Source: Tenodera sinensis (Eukaryota; Arthropoda; Insecta; Mantodea; Mantidae). Taken from it: a DNA stretch of 64,000 nt. The notes beneath the pieces were generated by a model that had not been told where the DNA came from, did no database searches, and saw only the letters and a program-made list of their open reading frames with translations. Below, piece by piece: positions 42,985-56,399 of this stretch (its first letter is position 1; each line of letters starts with the position of its first letter). Location: contig CM060969.1 in the NCBI GenBank assembly GCA_030765045.1, forward strand, positions 50,819,216 through 50,883,215, written 5' to 3'. A program made the position numbers and the translations under genes.

Positions 42985-43130
42985 GTGTGCATGTGACTGT
43001 ACTGTTCCTAAACGGCTGGACCGATTTTTATGATATTTTGTGTGTGTGATAAAGGTGACCTAAGAATGGTTTAGATTCACAATATGACCCGATAGAACTT
43101 GGTTATTTTTAATAAACTTATGTGTTGTTG
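42985..43130 (+). repeat. Common insect dispersed-repeat motif
   Basis: AAACGGCTGGACCGATTTTTA then TGATATTTTGTGTG is a motif frequent near LINE or Helitron sequences in insects. The class cannot be assigned from this fragment. Confidence 0.35.
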
Positions 43131-43309
43131 CTTTTTGGGTGGATTAGCTTCACAATAATGGATCTGTCAAGTAGCGCTGCGATCGCGTTTTAGAATTTTT
43201 GTACTTGGTGCTACGATCGGATTCTAGGAAATTTTTGTTACAACTGAGCGTTAATATTACATCAAAAGTGCGTGCTTCTTGAGAACAAGTAATTACAGGC
43301 GTAATTAAC

Positions 43310-43860
<551 letters not shown>

Positions 43861-44084
43861 AATTGTGCTAGAGCCTTTGTAGTACGTTTTCTTATAGGCA
43901 CAGTAATACAATCACGTAACTACAACAAACATGGTCATCTTCCTGTACAGTGCATGCGCAATGGCGACTTCTAACCCAAAAGAGAAGTAAAAGTCGCGGT
44001 ATTAGCGATGTTTCGATTTCTTATTTTATTTTTTTACGCAGTGAATGTTGATACTGCATTAAACCACAGAAAATAACTTATAAC

Positions 44085-45330
44085 GATCGTGCATCTCCGG
44101 AAATATATAACGAGGCATTAATAAAGCTTGAGGATATTTGTGTCCTCATTTCGGATATGGTACTCATTCACTTTTGCATTTCTTCGCCTAACGCCCAGCA
44201 CATAAATCATTAAGAGCGATGGTCAGCGCCAAAAACAGTTTGATACATCTTTGGCTACCTTTGTTGCTGATAATGAACATCTGCTTAACAAAATTAATTA
44301 AATTAAATTAATTAATTGACCAATTAATTTGTCAATTGCAGCACAACAAAGCGATTCTTTTTTCTGGATACAACAGATGGCACTGGAATGCACGGATGGC
44401 ATTCCTCATCTCACTGATACTTGCGCGCATTAGATAGCATAATCGTATTGCGTTGGTAAGTACTTCATCAGGCATTGCAGCGATCTTGCTTGATGGTGGG
44501 CGGAATGCGCATTCAGCACTCAAGTTGGCATTGCATATTCACACAAATTTAGATGCAATGTGTAACATAAAGAAGCATTCAGGCATGTCTGAAATTTTGA
44601 GGGGGTGCAAAATTGTCTGGGATGAGTGCACTATGGCCCGAAAGCATTCACTTGAACCTATCGATAGATCGCTAAAAGATCTACCAGACTTTTAGGTAGT
44701 GCTCTATTGTTGCTGTCTGATAATTTCAGACAGACATTGCCGGTCATTCCGTGTGCTACATATGCGGACGAAATGGGTGCATGTTTGAAATAATCATCTG
44801 TGGCGAATAATAATTTAATAGCCAGTAAATTATGCCTTACCATTAATATAGGTTTTCAACTTCAATATGACCCATTGACATTGGTATTGTTCGAAAAATT
44901 ACTCAGTATTGGCAAAGGAAAATTTTAAATTCATTAAAATGCAATCCAACTCCCAATGAATTTTTGCAACATGGTGGATACCAATGCTTTGAAATTATAT
45001 TTCTAAATTTACAAGCTAATTACATTAATCATGCATGGCTACGTGATAGTTATTTTGGCTGCAAGAAATATACTTGTCGACACAAGTAATTTTAAAATAG
45101 AAACCTGGCAGTGAAATATCATTCAAATCCATCGACACTGTTGGGGATCCTGAGGAAGTTGTCAACTATGCAGTTGAATTCTTGAGTTCACTGCATTTAT
45201 CTGGAATGCCGCCACATAACTTTCAATTGAAAATTGGTTCACCAATCATTTTGCTTCGAAATTTGAATGCAACAAAGCTATGCAATGGCATGCGATTGGT
45301 CATTTTGATTTTCTCGAAAATGATCCTAAC
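44085..45330 (+). pseudogene. Helitron PIF1-like helicase, degenerate remnant
   Basis: Helitron-type Rep-helicase pieces are readable in the right order across three frames. They are IYNEALIKLEDICVLISDM, QKQFDTSLATFVADNEHLLN, FLDTTDGTGMHG (the Walker A region, with its GK(T/S) lysine lost), AFLISLILARIR, IALVSTSSGIAAILLDGGR followed by NAHSALKLALHI, CKIVWDECTMARKHSLEPID (Walker B-like DE), LLLSDNFRQTLPVI, TYADEMGACLK, DPEEVVNYAVEFLSSLHLSG and GSPIILLRNLNATKLCNG. Many stops and frameshifts and large gaps show it is long dead. Helitron ends (TC...CTRR) were not located. Confidence 0.8.
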
Positions 45331-46730
45331 GATTTTGATTAAAATGTCATATATTTAAGATATTTTTACGACAAATGAAATGTATATTTTGGATTTTCTG
45401 GCTATAGCCCATGTAATCCTGTTTATGGTGGATTACTTTTACATAACTGCTATACCGCAAGAGTTAATCAAATCTTACTATACAAAAGATGTATATCTTG
45501 CTAAAACACACAATTTATGTCCAAATAAATGTATTTGTAAAGTGAACCTTGTCGGAGATACTCCTTGTTATTTGTGTTTTGAAAAACAAACTTTCGTCAA
45601 ATGGAACGTTATTGATTTTGTATATATAAGCCGTGTAAAGAGAACGGAATTTGAAAGCTTCAAAAGATCTGACTATCGCTCAAAGCCTACTGTATTCACA
45701 CATTTCCCTTGCTTCTACAAGGAAATAAGCAATAAGATAATTTCTGCTAAAATTTATCTCAACTAACACGAAGATATAGTTATAAGTGTTTGTAAGAATG
45801 ACTAGTACAAGAGTAGAGAAAGTCATTTTAGTGCCACACATCAGATTATTGTATTATGCAGATCAGACTATTTCCCCATTACTAACGCTAGCAACAAAAC
45901 TCATTCCCGGTAATCTCAAAGAGACGCAGTGAAATATCTCGGTGACCAACGATGATATGGAAAACATATAAATAAAACAAGTTATAGGTACTAGCTCCAA
46001 CAAAATTGGCTTTGCTTTACCCCTTTTCAAAGGATTTTCAGCCAAACGAAAACAAAAACTGTATACTACCCTGTGCCACTCTATTAAGATTACTATCAGT
46101 GTATACCTGCACGGTTTTGAGAGAGATCAGTGGTTCCGAAACCAAAGCAATCCATTCCAATTCAAGATTATACGCATCTCAACCATAGCTTCATGTTTTA
46201 TCAAAAATAGCTTATACGGAGAAACTGTAATTGGAAGCACAAGAATACTGACGAATCTTTCTGCTCCCTTGGAAAAATATCGAGCTACCCAGATCGCATC
46301 AGGAGGAGTCTACCACTGGAATAACTAAAGCAACACCTGCTGTAATGTGAAATAATTAATGCCAATGAGTAGCCCAATTCGGTGTACCTAGTCTCATTGC
46401 GATTTTGTTGCTATGTAAATTAACAAGGTCTGTAAAGGGCGCATACGCCGATCGATCAATAAAACATTAAAAACGATGTGATACAAATGTTTTCAAGAAA
46501 ATCTCCTATCCCAAAAGCTTTTTACAGGGAAAATTTTCCAAAAATGTAATTTTTCTCATATGATCTTGATTAAAATACTTTGTGTTTAAGTTATTTCTAT
46601 GACAAAATATATAGGAATGTTACATTTTCCGGGAATAGTCTGTGAAGCTACTAACAGTTTCAATCTGAATGAGCTTTGCGTAATTTGTAAATCATAAGAC
46701 CTGCACAGTAAATTATATTACAAATAACAT
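45331..46730. other. No gene recognised; one unassigned open frame
   Basis: A 128-codon plus-strand frame (45380-45766) with several Cys (NLCPNKCICK, PCYLCFEK) resembles no family I know. It may be chance or another relic. A stretch near 45706-45775 weakly resembles 47596-47665. Nothing else is seen. Confidence 0.3.
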
Positions 46731-46731
46731 G

Positions 46732-47062
46732 TACGAGGGTTGTTCAATATACGAGTATAATGCCCCACATTTTCTTCTTTGAACATATTTATTGCTAAGA
46801 GTCAGAATTTGGTGACAATATACCTCAATATGTCTTGTCCATGTCTTATTTTTCTACGTAGTCTCCATCACGTTCTATGGCCTTACGCCAACGTTGTGGG
46901 AGAGCATGTATTTCCTGCTTGTTCTTGTCGTGTAGGCGCATCCATGTTGTCACTGCGTGAATGACACTCCTCATCTTCAAAGTGTATCCCTCGTAGAGAA
47001 TCTTTAAGTGGCTCAAAGAGATGTTCAAAAGTTTTTGTGGCAGTAAGCATTTCTTAGACATG
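46732..47062 (-). pseudogene. Mariner-type transposase, C-terminal fragment with one terminal repeat
   Basis: Minus-strand reading gives HLFEPLKDSLRGIHFEDEE, then after a frameshift VIHAVTTWMRLHDKNKQEIH and LPQRWRKAIERDGDYVEK, the typical mariner C terminus ending in GDYVEK. The 3' side continues to a TIR-like TACGAGGGTTGTTCAATATA at 46734. The N-terminal two thirds and the other end are missing. Confidence 0.65.
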
Positions 47063-48415
47063 CTTTGTTATTGGTTTGCATTTTCCAATACATTGCACTT
47101 TTCTCAACTGCAAATATTATTTATTACTTTTTCTTAATTTTGCTCTTCAAGCGAAAACAATAGAATTTGAAAGTCATTACATACTAACGGGCTTTGAAAG
47201 GATTTTACTATTGCTTTAGCTTACTCTATTTATCTTATACCTCGAAACGTATAAACGTGTTATGAAGATTGATTGATATTAAGAAGATTTTGTAGGAGAG
47301 TGTAGACAGTCATGTGAGCACATCAGATGCTTCCTCTGGTCATGAAATTTCAAAGTCATAATAGAGCTAACTCTTAACGTCCTCGAACAGGGTAGGCTAT
47401 ATATCGGACGATGAGTGAACTACACTCGCGTTTTCAGAATAAAGGAAAGACCCGTTAAAAAGAAGAAAATAGCGAACCGTATCAGAGTACTTCACCCGAC
47501 AGCTCAGTTTCTTGAATATGAGGTAGACACATTATCCCACACTACGGAGATGGGCCTTAAAGGGCGTATTCCTTAAGCCTATTGTATTATGCTAACTTCC
47601 TCGTATTTGCAAGGAAATATGTAATAAAACGATTTCTAACATTAATATCCATTAACATGAAGCTGACAGAATAAAGTTTTGTATCAATGCTTTGTTGGAA
47701 AATGATTAAAAAAGGTCTTATGAATGAAAAATTGTTTTTATTCGTCCAAGGAGTATGGGAATTTCAAAACCGTCACAAGATCTATCACTTAATTTACTAT
47801 ATCGTTATACTATAACAAATGTTTAGATGTGATTTAAGGACTTATCTGTATTAACAAGAGGTAGATAGAATATCTAATACGCTTTTACGAGTGTAGCTTG
47901 AATTGTGAATAGAGTAAGATGAGTGTAAAGTATCTGATTTCTCTTTTTAGTCTTGTCATTTTTTAAACTTTCTTTATTAATTTATGTATTATAGCAGCAT
48001 ATTATATTCTGTTGGACTCGTGCGATTGGAGGGATCAATATGTGTATACTTTTATTTAATTGAAATATAATTTTTCATTAATTAATTCAGATAAATGTTA
48101 GACTTCCAGATCCGGTTAGCGGGATCCCTCGACCACGAATACGTCCCATAAACGATTACTCTTGTTATATAATTAAAGTAAATTCCAACAATTTAGGTAA
48201 GCATAAACGTTCATAGGTAACTAGACACTTTCAGAAATTAATCAGTTCGGAATTTTAGCTAAATACACATTTTGTGTAAGTGCTTATATGAACCCGAAAC
48301 TGAGTTTAATATTCTGTATATTTACACCAGAGCAAATGGTTTAAGTTTCATCACAAATAAAACACATATTTTTAGATTTTTTATGTAAATAAATGTTTCG
48401 GATATTCACATAAAT
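47063..48415. other. No gene recognised
   Basis: AT-rich DNA leading up to the inverted-repeat element at 48416; nothing coding was recognised. Confidence 0.4.
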
Positions 48416-50720
48416 CACTGGTCGACAAGACTTTTTTCACAAGAAATCTGAATAGTGAATCTAGTGCATTTTTTCATCCTGAATTCAGATATGTAGTCAG
48501 AATTTTCCCATCAGGCATAGTTTTTCTGTGAAAGCTACTTTTCAAAATATGATTTTAGCGTTTTCTTTGACCTGTCATAGGAACCTTTACCTCATATGTA
48601 GCCATTTTACTCAAGCCGTATTTATTGAAATTATTTTTAATATCACGCTGAAGCACCACAAAACAAGACTGTGCAGGTTCATTCATGTTTAGACATGCTC
48701 AGACCTGTCTGGCATTGTGATGTGTCAGTATTGAGCTGACTGTGACATTGTTCACTAGTGAAATATTTCCTTCCTTTCTGTTTAGAAGTGTATTGTGTAT
48801 GTTGTGCATGTTGTATTTCAGTGCTTAATGTTTTCATCATGCCAAGAAAGTGTGTAAATCATGCAGATAATTTGTGCTATATTTGTGGTGAGCTGACCTT
48901 CAAGTCTCAGAGGCAAAATATGACCCCACTTGTAAGGAAGTGTTATCATCTTTACTTTGGCTGTCAAGTTGGTGATTTTGATAAGAGCTGGGCCCCAAAT
49001 ACATGCTGTGTTTCGTGTGTTAGACTGCTGACAGGGTGGAAAAATGGTACACATCATATGCCATTTGCAATTCCCATGATTTGGAGGGAACCGAAGGATC
49101 ATTCAACTGACTTATTTTTGTTTGACAAATATTAAAGGAATCACATCTAAAACAAAATATACAGTTAAGTATCCGAATTTGCAATCTGCATTGAGACCTG
49201 TCTTACACAGTGAAGAGTTCCCCGTACCAGTATATGTAGATACAACCTTAAGTGATAACTCTGATTCTGACCTAACTGAAACTCAAGATGATTCAGATGA
49301 AAATAAAAATGATCTTACATATGAAGCCAGTAGCTGTTCATCAGAACCATACTTTCCCAATCAGCAAGACCTTAATGACCTGATTCGGGATTTAAATCTG
49401 TCTAAACTGCAAGCTGAAGTTTTAACTTCCAGACTCAAAGGGTGGAATTTACTCCAAAAAGATGTAAGAATAAGTAGTTATCGTAGCCGCCATAGTGTTT
49501 TCAAAGAATACTTCTCTGAAGAATATGGTGTTGTGTTTTGTAATAATATTTGTTCACTTATGGAAACTCTGGGCATCAACACCGACCAGATGAGTGGCGA
49601 TTGTTCATAGACTCCTCTAAAGTAAGTTTGAAGGCTGTGCTGCTACATATTGGCAATGAACTTCCATCGATACCAGTAGCGCATGCCCCTATGAAAGAGA
49701 CATATCAAAATATGAAACTAATTTTGGAGAAAATACAATATGGAAAATATGAATGGAATATCTGTGGTGATTTAAAGGTCATTGCTTTATTGCTTGGTTT
49801 GCAACTTGGGTTCACCAAATTTTGCTGTTTTTTGTGCGAGTGGGACAGCAGAGATAAGAAGTCTCACTACGTTAGAAAGTCATGGCCAAAACGTGAATCT
49901 CTTCTCCCTGGCCAGAAAAATGTGGCATGTGTCCCTTTAGTGAATCCTGAAAAAATATTTTTACCTCCATTGCATATTAAGTTAGGAGTTATGAAAAATT
50001 TCGTCAAAGCTATGGATAAACTTTCTGATGGATTCTTGTACTTGAAATCGAAATTCCCCAAAGTCAGTGATGCTAAATTGAAAGAAGGAGTTTTTATAGG
50101 ACCACAAATCCGATCATTAATGGCTGATGAACATTTCGAGGGACTGTTAAATCCACTGGAGAGAGCAGCCTGGCAGTCTTTCAAAAGTTTATGTTGCAAT
50201 TTTCTTGGAAACCATAAAGCAGAAAACTATCGTGACATAGTGGCTGATCTTCTGCATTCTTATAAAGCTATGGGATGCAACATGTCTTTAAAAATTCACT
50301 TCTTGGACTCTCACTTGGACTTCTTCCCCGAAAACCTTGGAGCTGTCAGCGATGAACACGGTGAGTGTTTTCATCAGCAAATTTCTACGATAGAGAAGAG
50401 GTACCAAGGCAAGTGGAGTTCCAATATGCTGGCTGACTACTGTTGGACTAAAATGAGAGACGTTCCAGATGCAAAATATACCCGAAAATCACTATCTACC
50501 ACTTTCTAGGTCTAAGTCAGAATCAGTAGTTATAATTTTGAGTTAGATAGCTAGTTACGGATTTTTTAGAATATTATAAAAATTCAAATGAATATCACAC
50601 AAAACTCCTGTCCGATGCGGACAAACTGTAATTATATTTGAATTCAGCACGAAAAATACTTTTAGAATCTGTTATTTTAATTCTTGTGAAAGAGAAAAAG
50701 TTAATTTTTGTAGACCAGTG
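48416..50720 (+). mobile_element. DNA element with >100-bp inverted terminal repeats carrying an MPRKCVN-type gene
   Basis: The left segment (48416-48530) and the reverse complement of the right segment (about 50600-50720) share CACTGGTC.ACAA, TTTCACAAGAA, GATTCTA-like, ATTTTTTC..CTGAATTCA.ATAT and further blocks in the same order with small gaps. They enclose a single gene remnant. The true ends may lie slightly further out, since similarity fades and does not stop sharply. No target duplication was identified. The gene family is widely repeated in arthropod genomes, and this arrangement suggests it travels as a DNA transposon. Confidence 0.6.
48840..50509 (+). pseudogene. MPRKCVN-type arthropod repeat protein, two frameshifts
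   Basis: From ATG 48840 (MPRKCVNHADNLCYICGELT) the reading shifts near 49110 to YFCLTNIKGITSKTKY and near 49585 to DEWRLFIDSSKVSLKAVLLH. It ends at YQGKWSSNMLADYCWTKMRD, KSLSTTF. The N terminus has a Cys-rich zinc-finger-like region (CYICGE; CCVSC), then an acidic Ser-rich linker. A C-terminal domain follows with GDLKVIALLLGLQLGFTKF, CCFLCEWDSRDKK and FLDSHLDFFPENLGAVSDEH. I recognise the family as an abundant unnamed arthropod repeat protein. A transposase role with an RNase-H-like fold is inferred from its setting, not shown. With the two shifts it cannot be translated as one protein. Confidence 0.7.
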
Positions 50721-52640
50721 TTATATAAAACTCACACAAAGGAAACGTCTGTTTAAAACAATTTCGATGTATTTAAATACGTAAGGTCACATAAAAGTAG
50801 CAGCAGAATTATTTTTAGCAAGTTACCATCCAACTTCTTTAATGCTCAATTACATAGGCCAGATGTCTGAAAATATTAATTATTATTATTGGAAGAACTG
50901 ATATGTCAGCTATAACATCTCTTCTGTCGGAAGAAAATATGAACATGCTGCTTTCTTAAGGAACATGAGCTCGCAATATAAGAACAGGAAATTCCTCCAC
51001 TGCCATGTGCTTGATTAAGCATCTGTTGTCACTTCACAACCCGCTTGTCTATACACTATACTTGTAGGTGGCCATTAAACTGTAATAATCAACTGTTTGT
51101 GAATCCGCAAAGTGTGTACTACTTTCTAGTTGTGTTGTGGTATTGGGAAGTAATATATCGACAGTTTTGAGTTCACAGTTCACATGCCCAGGGTGAAAAG
51201 TAGTGCAAGGTACCATGTGCAACAATATGCTGTGGAATTTAAGGGTATTTGCAGTTGTAATAGTAAAATCTTGTATTGTAAACCACATGGTAAAGCCATA
51301 ACAGCAGACCAATGTTTACAAGTAACAACATTTAATTGGTAACAAAAATTCGAAGTTCAATGTCAGTTCTTGACAATCGTCAATCTTTCGGGATGGAACA
51401 TTTAAGGAGGCATGTGTTTGTATACTGTAAATCAGTACTTGGCGATCTCTTCCAGGAATAATGTCTGGAGAGTGCCACGTACATTTATATTAGCTCAGCC
51501 ATTCCAATCTTAATAAAATTATTTTATTTATTTTGGCACATATTTGTGATATTTTCAACACATAAAAATATTTCCCAAGTTTTTAGCACCTAAAAATCGG
51601 AGACCTAGTGATGATACTGCTTCTTCCAGATCATGAAAACTTCCAGGATTTTGAACGTGGACGAATTTCCCCACTGACCCAAACTTTTACTTCGACTTTA
51701 TGTATGAACATACATCAAATAAGTATATTTGGGAACAGTAAAACAATGTGCAGTTGTAAAAGTGTCATATTGCGTTTTATACATGTCAAGAGAAAAACTC
51801 TTCACGGTATAGTAACGTGAGCACAAAGTAAACCATTTTCAGCGTATGAGTTTATTTCAACTGCATGTTCAGAAAGCAAAGCGGGAGCTTTTGATATCAA
51901 AAACGTGCAAAAAATGTCTACAAAAAGATGCATGCAGCATCCGAAACTAATATTAATGCTTACGATGAAAATGTTCATATGCACGTACTCGGCCAGTGCT
52001 AAAAGCAAAGTAAATAATCCGGCGTGTATCCTTCTGTATCCATTGTTATTCCACATATAATCCTATGTTACATTCTACAAAGGGTTTCTGATTAGTTCTA
52101 CCCTTTATTAAGGTAATGAATTTGCAAGATTTGGGAATTCCACATTTTATAATGTAGTATGTTATTGAAATTTATCGGCTATTACCACAATAAGACATTT
52201 TTTGCCATGTTTCAAAATATTAACTTGTATGGTTACCTAAATATAAGATTTTTATTATGCAATTTTTTTTCTTAATAAAATGCTCCAAACAATGCACTTA
52301 TAAACATACTCCTTCACATAACATTTCACATTTTATAGAAAACAAAGGTACAAAAGGATATATTGTCTTAATATTTTTTATGCGAAACCTAATAATTATA
52401 CAGAAAATTTAATATGTATGTTTTCTAAAATTTTTGACTCAAGAAAGTTAATTATTTCCTAAAATTGGAGAGCTAATTTTTCTTTAACCTTCGAGAGGTA
52501 CCACAAGGAGTTTGGAACACATTAGTTAAGAATCTGACATGTGAGCATATCTCTACTCTATCTTGCACAAACTATTACTGAAACTTTAATCTATCTGTTG
52601 TATGTTAATATAGAAAAGCGTTTGTAGAAATGGTTTTATT
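50721..52640. other. No gene recognised
   Basis: AT-rich DNA with no supported coding or RNA feature. Confidence 0.4.
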
Positions 52641-52644
52641 ACAT

Positions 52645-53564
52645 ACTAGATGACCCGGTGAATCTCGTACCACCTAAAATTGATTTGATTGCAACTCTTC
52701 ATAAGTGATATCAATCCTAATCAACCTCCCTACTCCAATTCATTGAGATCAGTAATATCAGACGCATCGTGTGCGATTTGAGTGTTTGGTTTTATTAAAT
52801 GAAACTCGTTGGTAGTTTAAATGAATGTAATATATTTTATTTACATGAAGTTAAATGCAGTTCACACGTCAGCACGCGACATACACTTGTCCATGCGCAA
52901 AACACGGGAACTCCAAGTTAATTCCGCAAATTACGTGATTTGTTGTTGGTCATCGCGAGGGCCATACTCACGGGGAATTGCAACCGTTTGAAATCAAATG
53001 GCAAATCCATTAGAACCATGGGATGCTCGGAATCAAAATGTCTCCTCCTTTGTGCTTTCCCTTAATAACCTTCGCCTCTATGACACTGTTCATAAGCTTT
53101 TTCACAGCCAGCCTCGCTCCATTGCACGAAATTGTGTTCAGTCACTCAAATTACCTTGAGAAGTTTACAATGTTCAAATTCTCAAACCAATTCCTCGAGT
53201 TTCGCTAAAATACATTTTGTGGTTGTATCTAAACCCGCAAAGTCAATTTTCCTTAATAGAGTGGTTGATCAAAATGAATGTTCGCAAAATGCATTAAATT
53301 CGATTTAACAAAATCTGTTCTGAAAATCCACTACTTTTTTTTAAACGAAAAAAGGATTTTAAGCCACAAATGCCAATATTAAGAGTAATCCGAAGTGGCA
53401 ATTCCATATAAACTTATCAATTTCGGTCTTCTCGATTTTTGGGCAGTTCCTTTGGTTTTTTTAATATTCTTTCTTTCTAAAGTATTCCAGTATTAAGGGG
53501 ATAAAAAAATATTCAAATCAATCGAGCCATTTTTGAGCTTTTGCGAGACTAACGCGCGGCAACT

Positions 53565-53626
<62 letters not shown>
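52645..53626 (+). repeat. Dispersed insect repeat starting ACTAG.TGACCCGG, ending in (TA)n
   Basis: ACTAGATGACCCGGTGAATC with TCGTACCACC at the start, and CAAATCAATCGAGCCATTTT, TGAGCTTTTGCGAGACTAAC before a (TA)n tail, are hallmarks of a repeat type common in insects. Its class is uncertain. No coding part is recognised. Confidence 0.5.
53569..53626. repeat. (TA)n microsatellite
   Basis: About 29 uninterrupted TA units. Confidence 0.97.
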
Positions 53627-53630
<4 letters not shown>

Positions 53631-55163
53631 CCTTATAGATAAAATGGAAATAGGATACAGTACGTTTAAGTGATAGTTAAGGGGAAGACGTAATAAGGCT
53701 GAATAGATTAAAGTCTCAAGAATGGAAGCCTAGGCAGATTTAAATGAGTGATAAGGTTACAATTGTTGTTTGTACGAAGCCATAGTGATTCCGCGAGCTG
53801 ATTCCTATCTTACCATGACGTGCTCTAAAGTTAGCCAATGGAAATCGCTTCCTTCGTGTTGCTCACGTAAAAGCAAATGCAACGCAAGACACACTCGTCT
53901 TGAATCGAGTCGAGATAACGCACGTGCAGCTTGGGAGTTGTAGTAAGCTAGCGCGTATACATAATTCGGCGGTTGCTACAGGGTGACAAAGTTAAAGTGT
54001 TATAACGTTGTAGTTGAAGTTATAAAATTACATTCTATTTAAATATCGTCGGCAGTTCTCTACAAATCTGGAAATTTCCCAATAAAATTAAATGTTGGTT
54101 AATTCTTCGTTTGGTTACATTCCTACCACAACTCACGCATACCCTGTAGATTAGGACCTCTTGCTAGAGCTAGTCCGGATACCAAACACAAGATCTTATA
54201 GGTCTTAAAGGCGACGTCTTCGACGGAGAGGAACGTATGCGTCAACTTCCGATGAAATACTGATATTTACCTTTTCAGTGGAGTGCAAAAGCTTCTCTAC
54301 TTACTATGGTTGTGGTATAGAAAGTAATCTACTGTAGTGGCTAGAGGAACTAACGTTAATATATGTTATACAAAGGAAGGGAGTCCATTATGCACTGCAA
54401 CCTACATAGCTAGATCTATTAGTGAATACCATCTGCTGGGAGGAAGTGAAGGAACCGCATCAGGCGTCAGGCCGCAGGCAGACAGGTGGTATAGATGCGC
54501 GAAAGTCCCTAACAGTTCCAGGGTAAGAAGACCCCTTCCACTACTGGAGCTGACTCGAGGGACGATGAAAGAACCGTTTACCAAGCAGCCCTCTATTATC
54601 CATGGGGTGTACTTTTTACTTTGAGGAAGCATCCGCGCCATTTGTTCCGCACTGCCATACGCCACGAAACCTAGCGGTACACTTACAAGATGAGAAACTA
54701 ACGTAATGAAAGATAAATGATGGAAAGAAGATCGTGGATGGAAAACTTGCCCGCACTAGCCACCATCAGAAAAATTACAAAAACGCAGGTTTAAAGCGGA
54801 CGGTCGACGGAATTCGCAACCAGGACCTCCCGTATACAAACTTTACGCTTTACTACGGAACACTCGCTCGTAATGCAAATGTAAGATATTACTTCTTTTT
54901 GGGGATTCTGAAGACTTCAAAAATGCACTTTTGATGAAATGTTGACTTTGAACTTCTGGGTGGATTATAGTGCTTCGTCTAGAGGCAATTGGCAGATAGG
55001 ACAATAAACACTGAGTGTAACTCATCAGATATTTTACTAATGGCTTGGGAAAATAACTTTCCCACCCTTACTACAGGATTGCATCATTTGAAAGTGTGAT
55101 GCAGACCTCCTGTTTACCAATGTTCATTAGCTATCAGACTTCTCTGAATCGTTAAACAGTATA
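53627..55163. other. No gene recognised
   Basis: Mixed-composition DNA. A 95-codon frame at 54337-54624 has no recognisable similarity and is probably chance. Confidence 0.35.
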
Positions 55164-55165
55164 TA

Positions 55166-56399
55166 CGAGGACGGTTTGATAAGTCCGTGACTTTTTAAAG
55201 AAAATAACATAATTTTTCCAAAAAATAAACTTTATCATAGTCTCGTTCTAATCCTATACGTGTTTGCTCCACGTTTCTCCAATTTTTTAACCCTTCTGTA
55301 GAATACGATTTTGGAAAGTCTGCAAAATACAGTTTTTTTTCTAACATAATGTCTTCATTGAATGTGAATTTCACCGACCCAATTTTTGAGGTCTGCAAAG
55401 AGGAAGAAGTAAAAGTCTGCAAATCTGAAGAATAGGGTGGATGAGGTAGCAGCTCGTGATCCAGTTCCACAAATTTTGAAATGGCAACGTCAGACATTTG
55501 GATAGGTGCCTTATGCTGGTGAAAGAGAACCCTTTTCTTCACCAGATGGTGTCTGTTTTGTAAGAGCTACTTGAGAAATTGATCCAGTGTTGTGGATAGT
55601 ATGAATCTGTGATCATTTTACCATTTTCAAGGTAGTGGATGGATATCGTGCCTTCAGAATCCCAAAAAATGGCTGCCATGATTTTTCCTGCTAACGAAAC
55701 GGTTTTCGCTTTCTTTGGAGCATGTTTGCCGAAGGAAATCCATTGCTTGGATTGTTACTTTGTCTCAAGCTGATAGTAATGGATTCGGATTTCATTAACT
55801 GCCGCAAAAATGCATATGGACTACGCTGGAACATGTTTAAGTGGTTACACAATTCCGCTTGTCAACTCTGAGCAGTTGCGGCACCCAACTTACCGACAGG
55901 TTTCTCATACCCAAATATTCGTGCATTCATTTGAGATGTGTAGGGTCTTGGCTATCCCACGGGTTTTCACTCGTCCGTCTTCCATCTCAATATCCCGAAC
56001 TTTGCTCATCATTTCTTTTGTTGTGACATCAATCGGCCGTCCTGTGCACTCAGCACCTTTCGTGCTCGGATGGCTACATCAAAATCCTGTGAATCACTTG
56101 TGAACTATGCCATGTATCGGAGCAGGGTTCCCATTATAATTTTTAAGCATTTCTCTCATTTATTTAATTGTCTTCCCACGCAAAAAATACTTTTTGCGAA
56201 TACGAAATAGAGTTTTTTCCATTTTCTATTAAGCAACACAAAACTAGAGTTTTCTTAGGCTTCCAACGATGCTCTAAGAACCAAATGACGATCAATTTCT
56301 GGCATTATACACAGAATAGGTGTGCAACTTCGACTCCAACAAGAAACCTGTGATTTGTGGGCGATGTGTCGCCAGTCACGGACTATCAAATTGCACTTG
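55166..56399 (-). mobile_element. Mariner element with both terminal repeats, decayed
   Basis: A TA dinucleotide flanks each end (55164-55165 and 56400-56401). The ends, CGAGGACGGTTTGATAAGTC then CGTGAC on the left and CAAGTGCAATTTGATAGTCC then GTGAC on the right (reverse complement), are imperfect inverted repeats. The length of about 1.23 kb is that of a complete mariner. The transposase inside is broken. Confidence 0.82.
55195..56340 (-). pseudogene. Mariner transposase, broken
   Basis: The last ~115 residues are in one frame: KKRVLFHQHKAPIQ, LLPHPPYSSDLQTF, DIMLEKKLYFADFPKSYSTE, GLKNWRNV. Relatives read KVLFHQDNAP..., LLPHPPYSPDLAPSD...: the catalytic D of HQDNAP is H and the last catalytic D is lost. 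The N-terminal part is recognisable only piecemeal through stops. Inactive. Confidence 0.75.

Noticed and set aside
45380..45766. 128-codon frame with Cys pairs as a host gene
   Set aside because: No recognisable family, no splice or expression evidence and no repeat elsewhere; reported only as an unassigned frame.
55195..55542. Intact transposase gene
   Set aside because: Only the C-terminal third is open and two catalytic acidic positions are changed.
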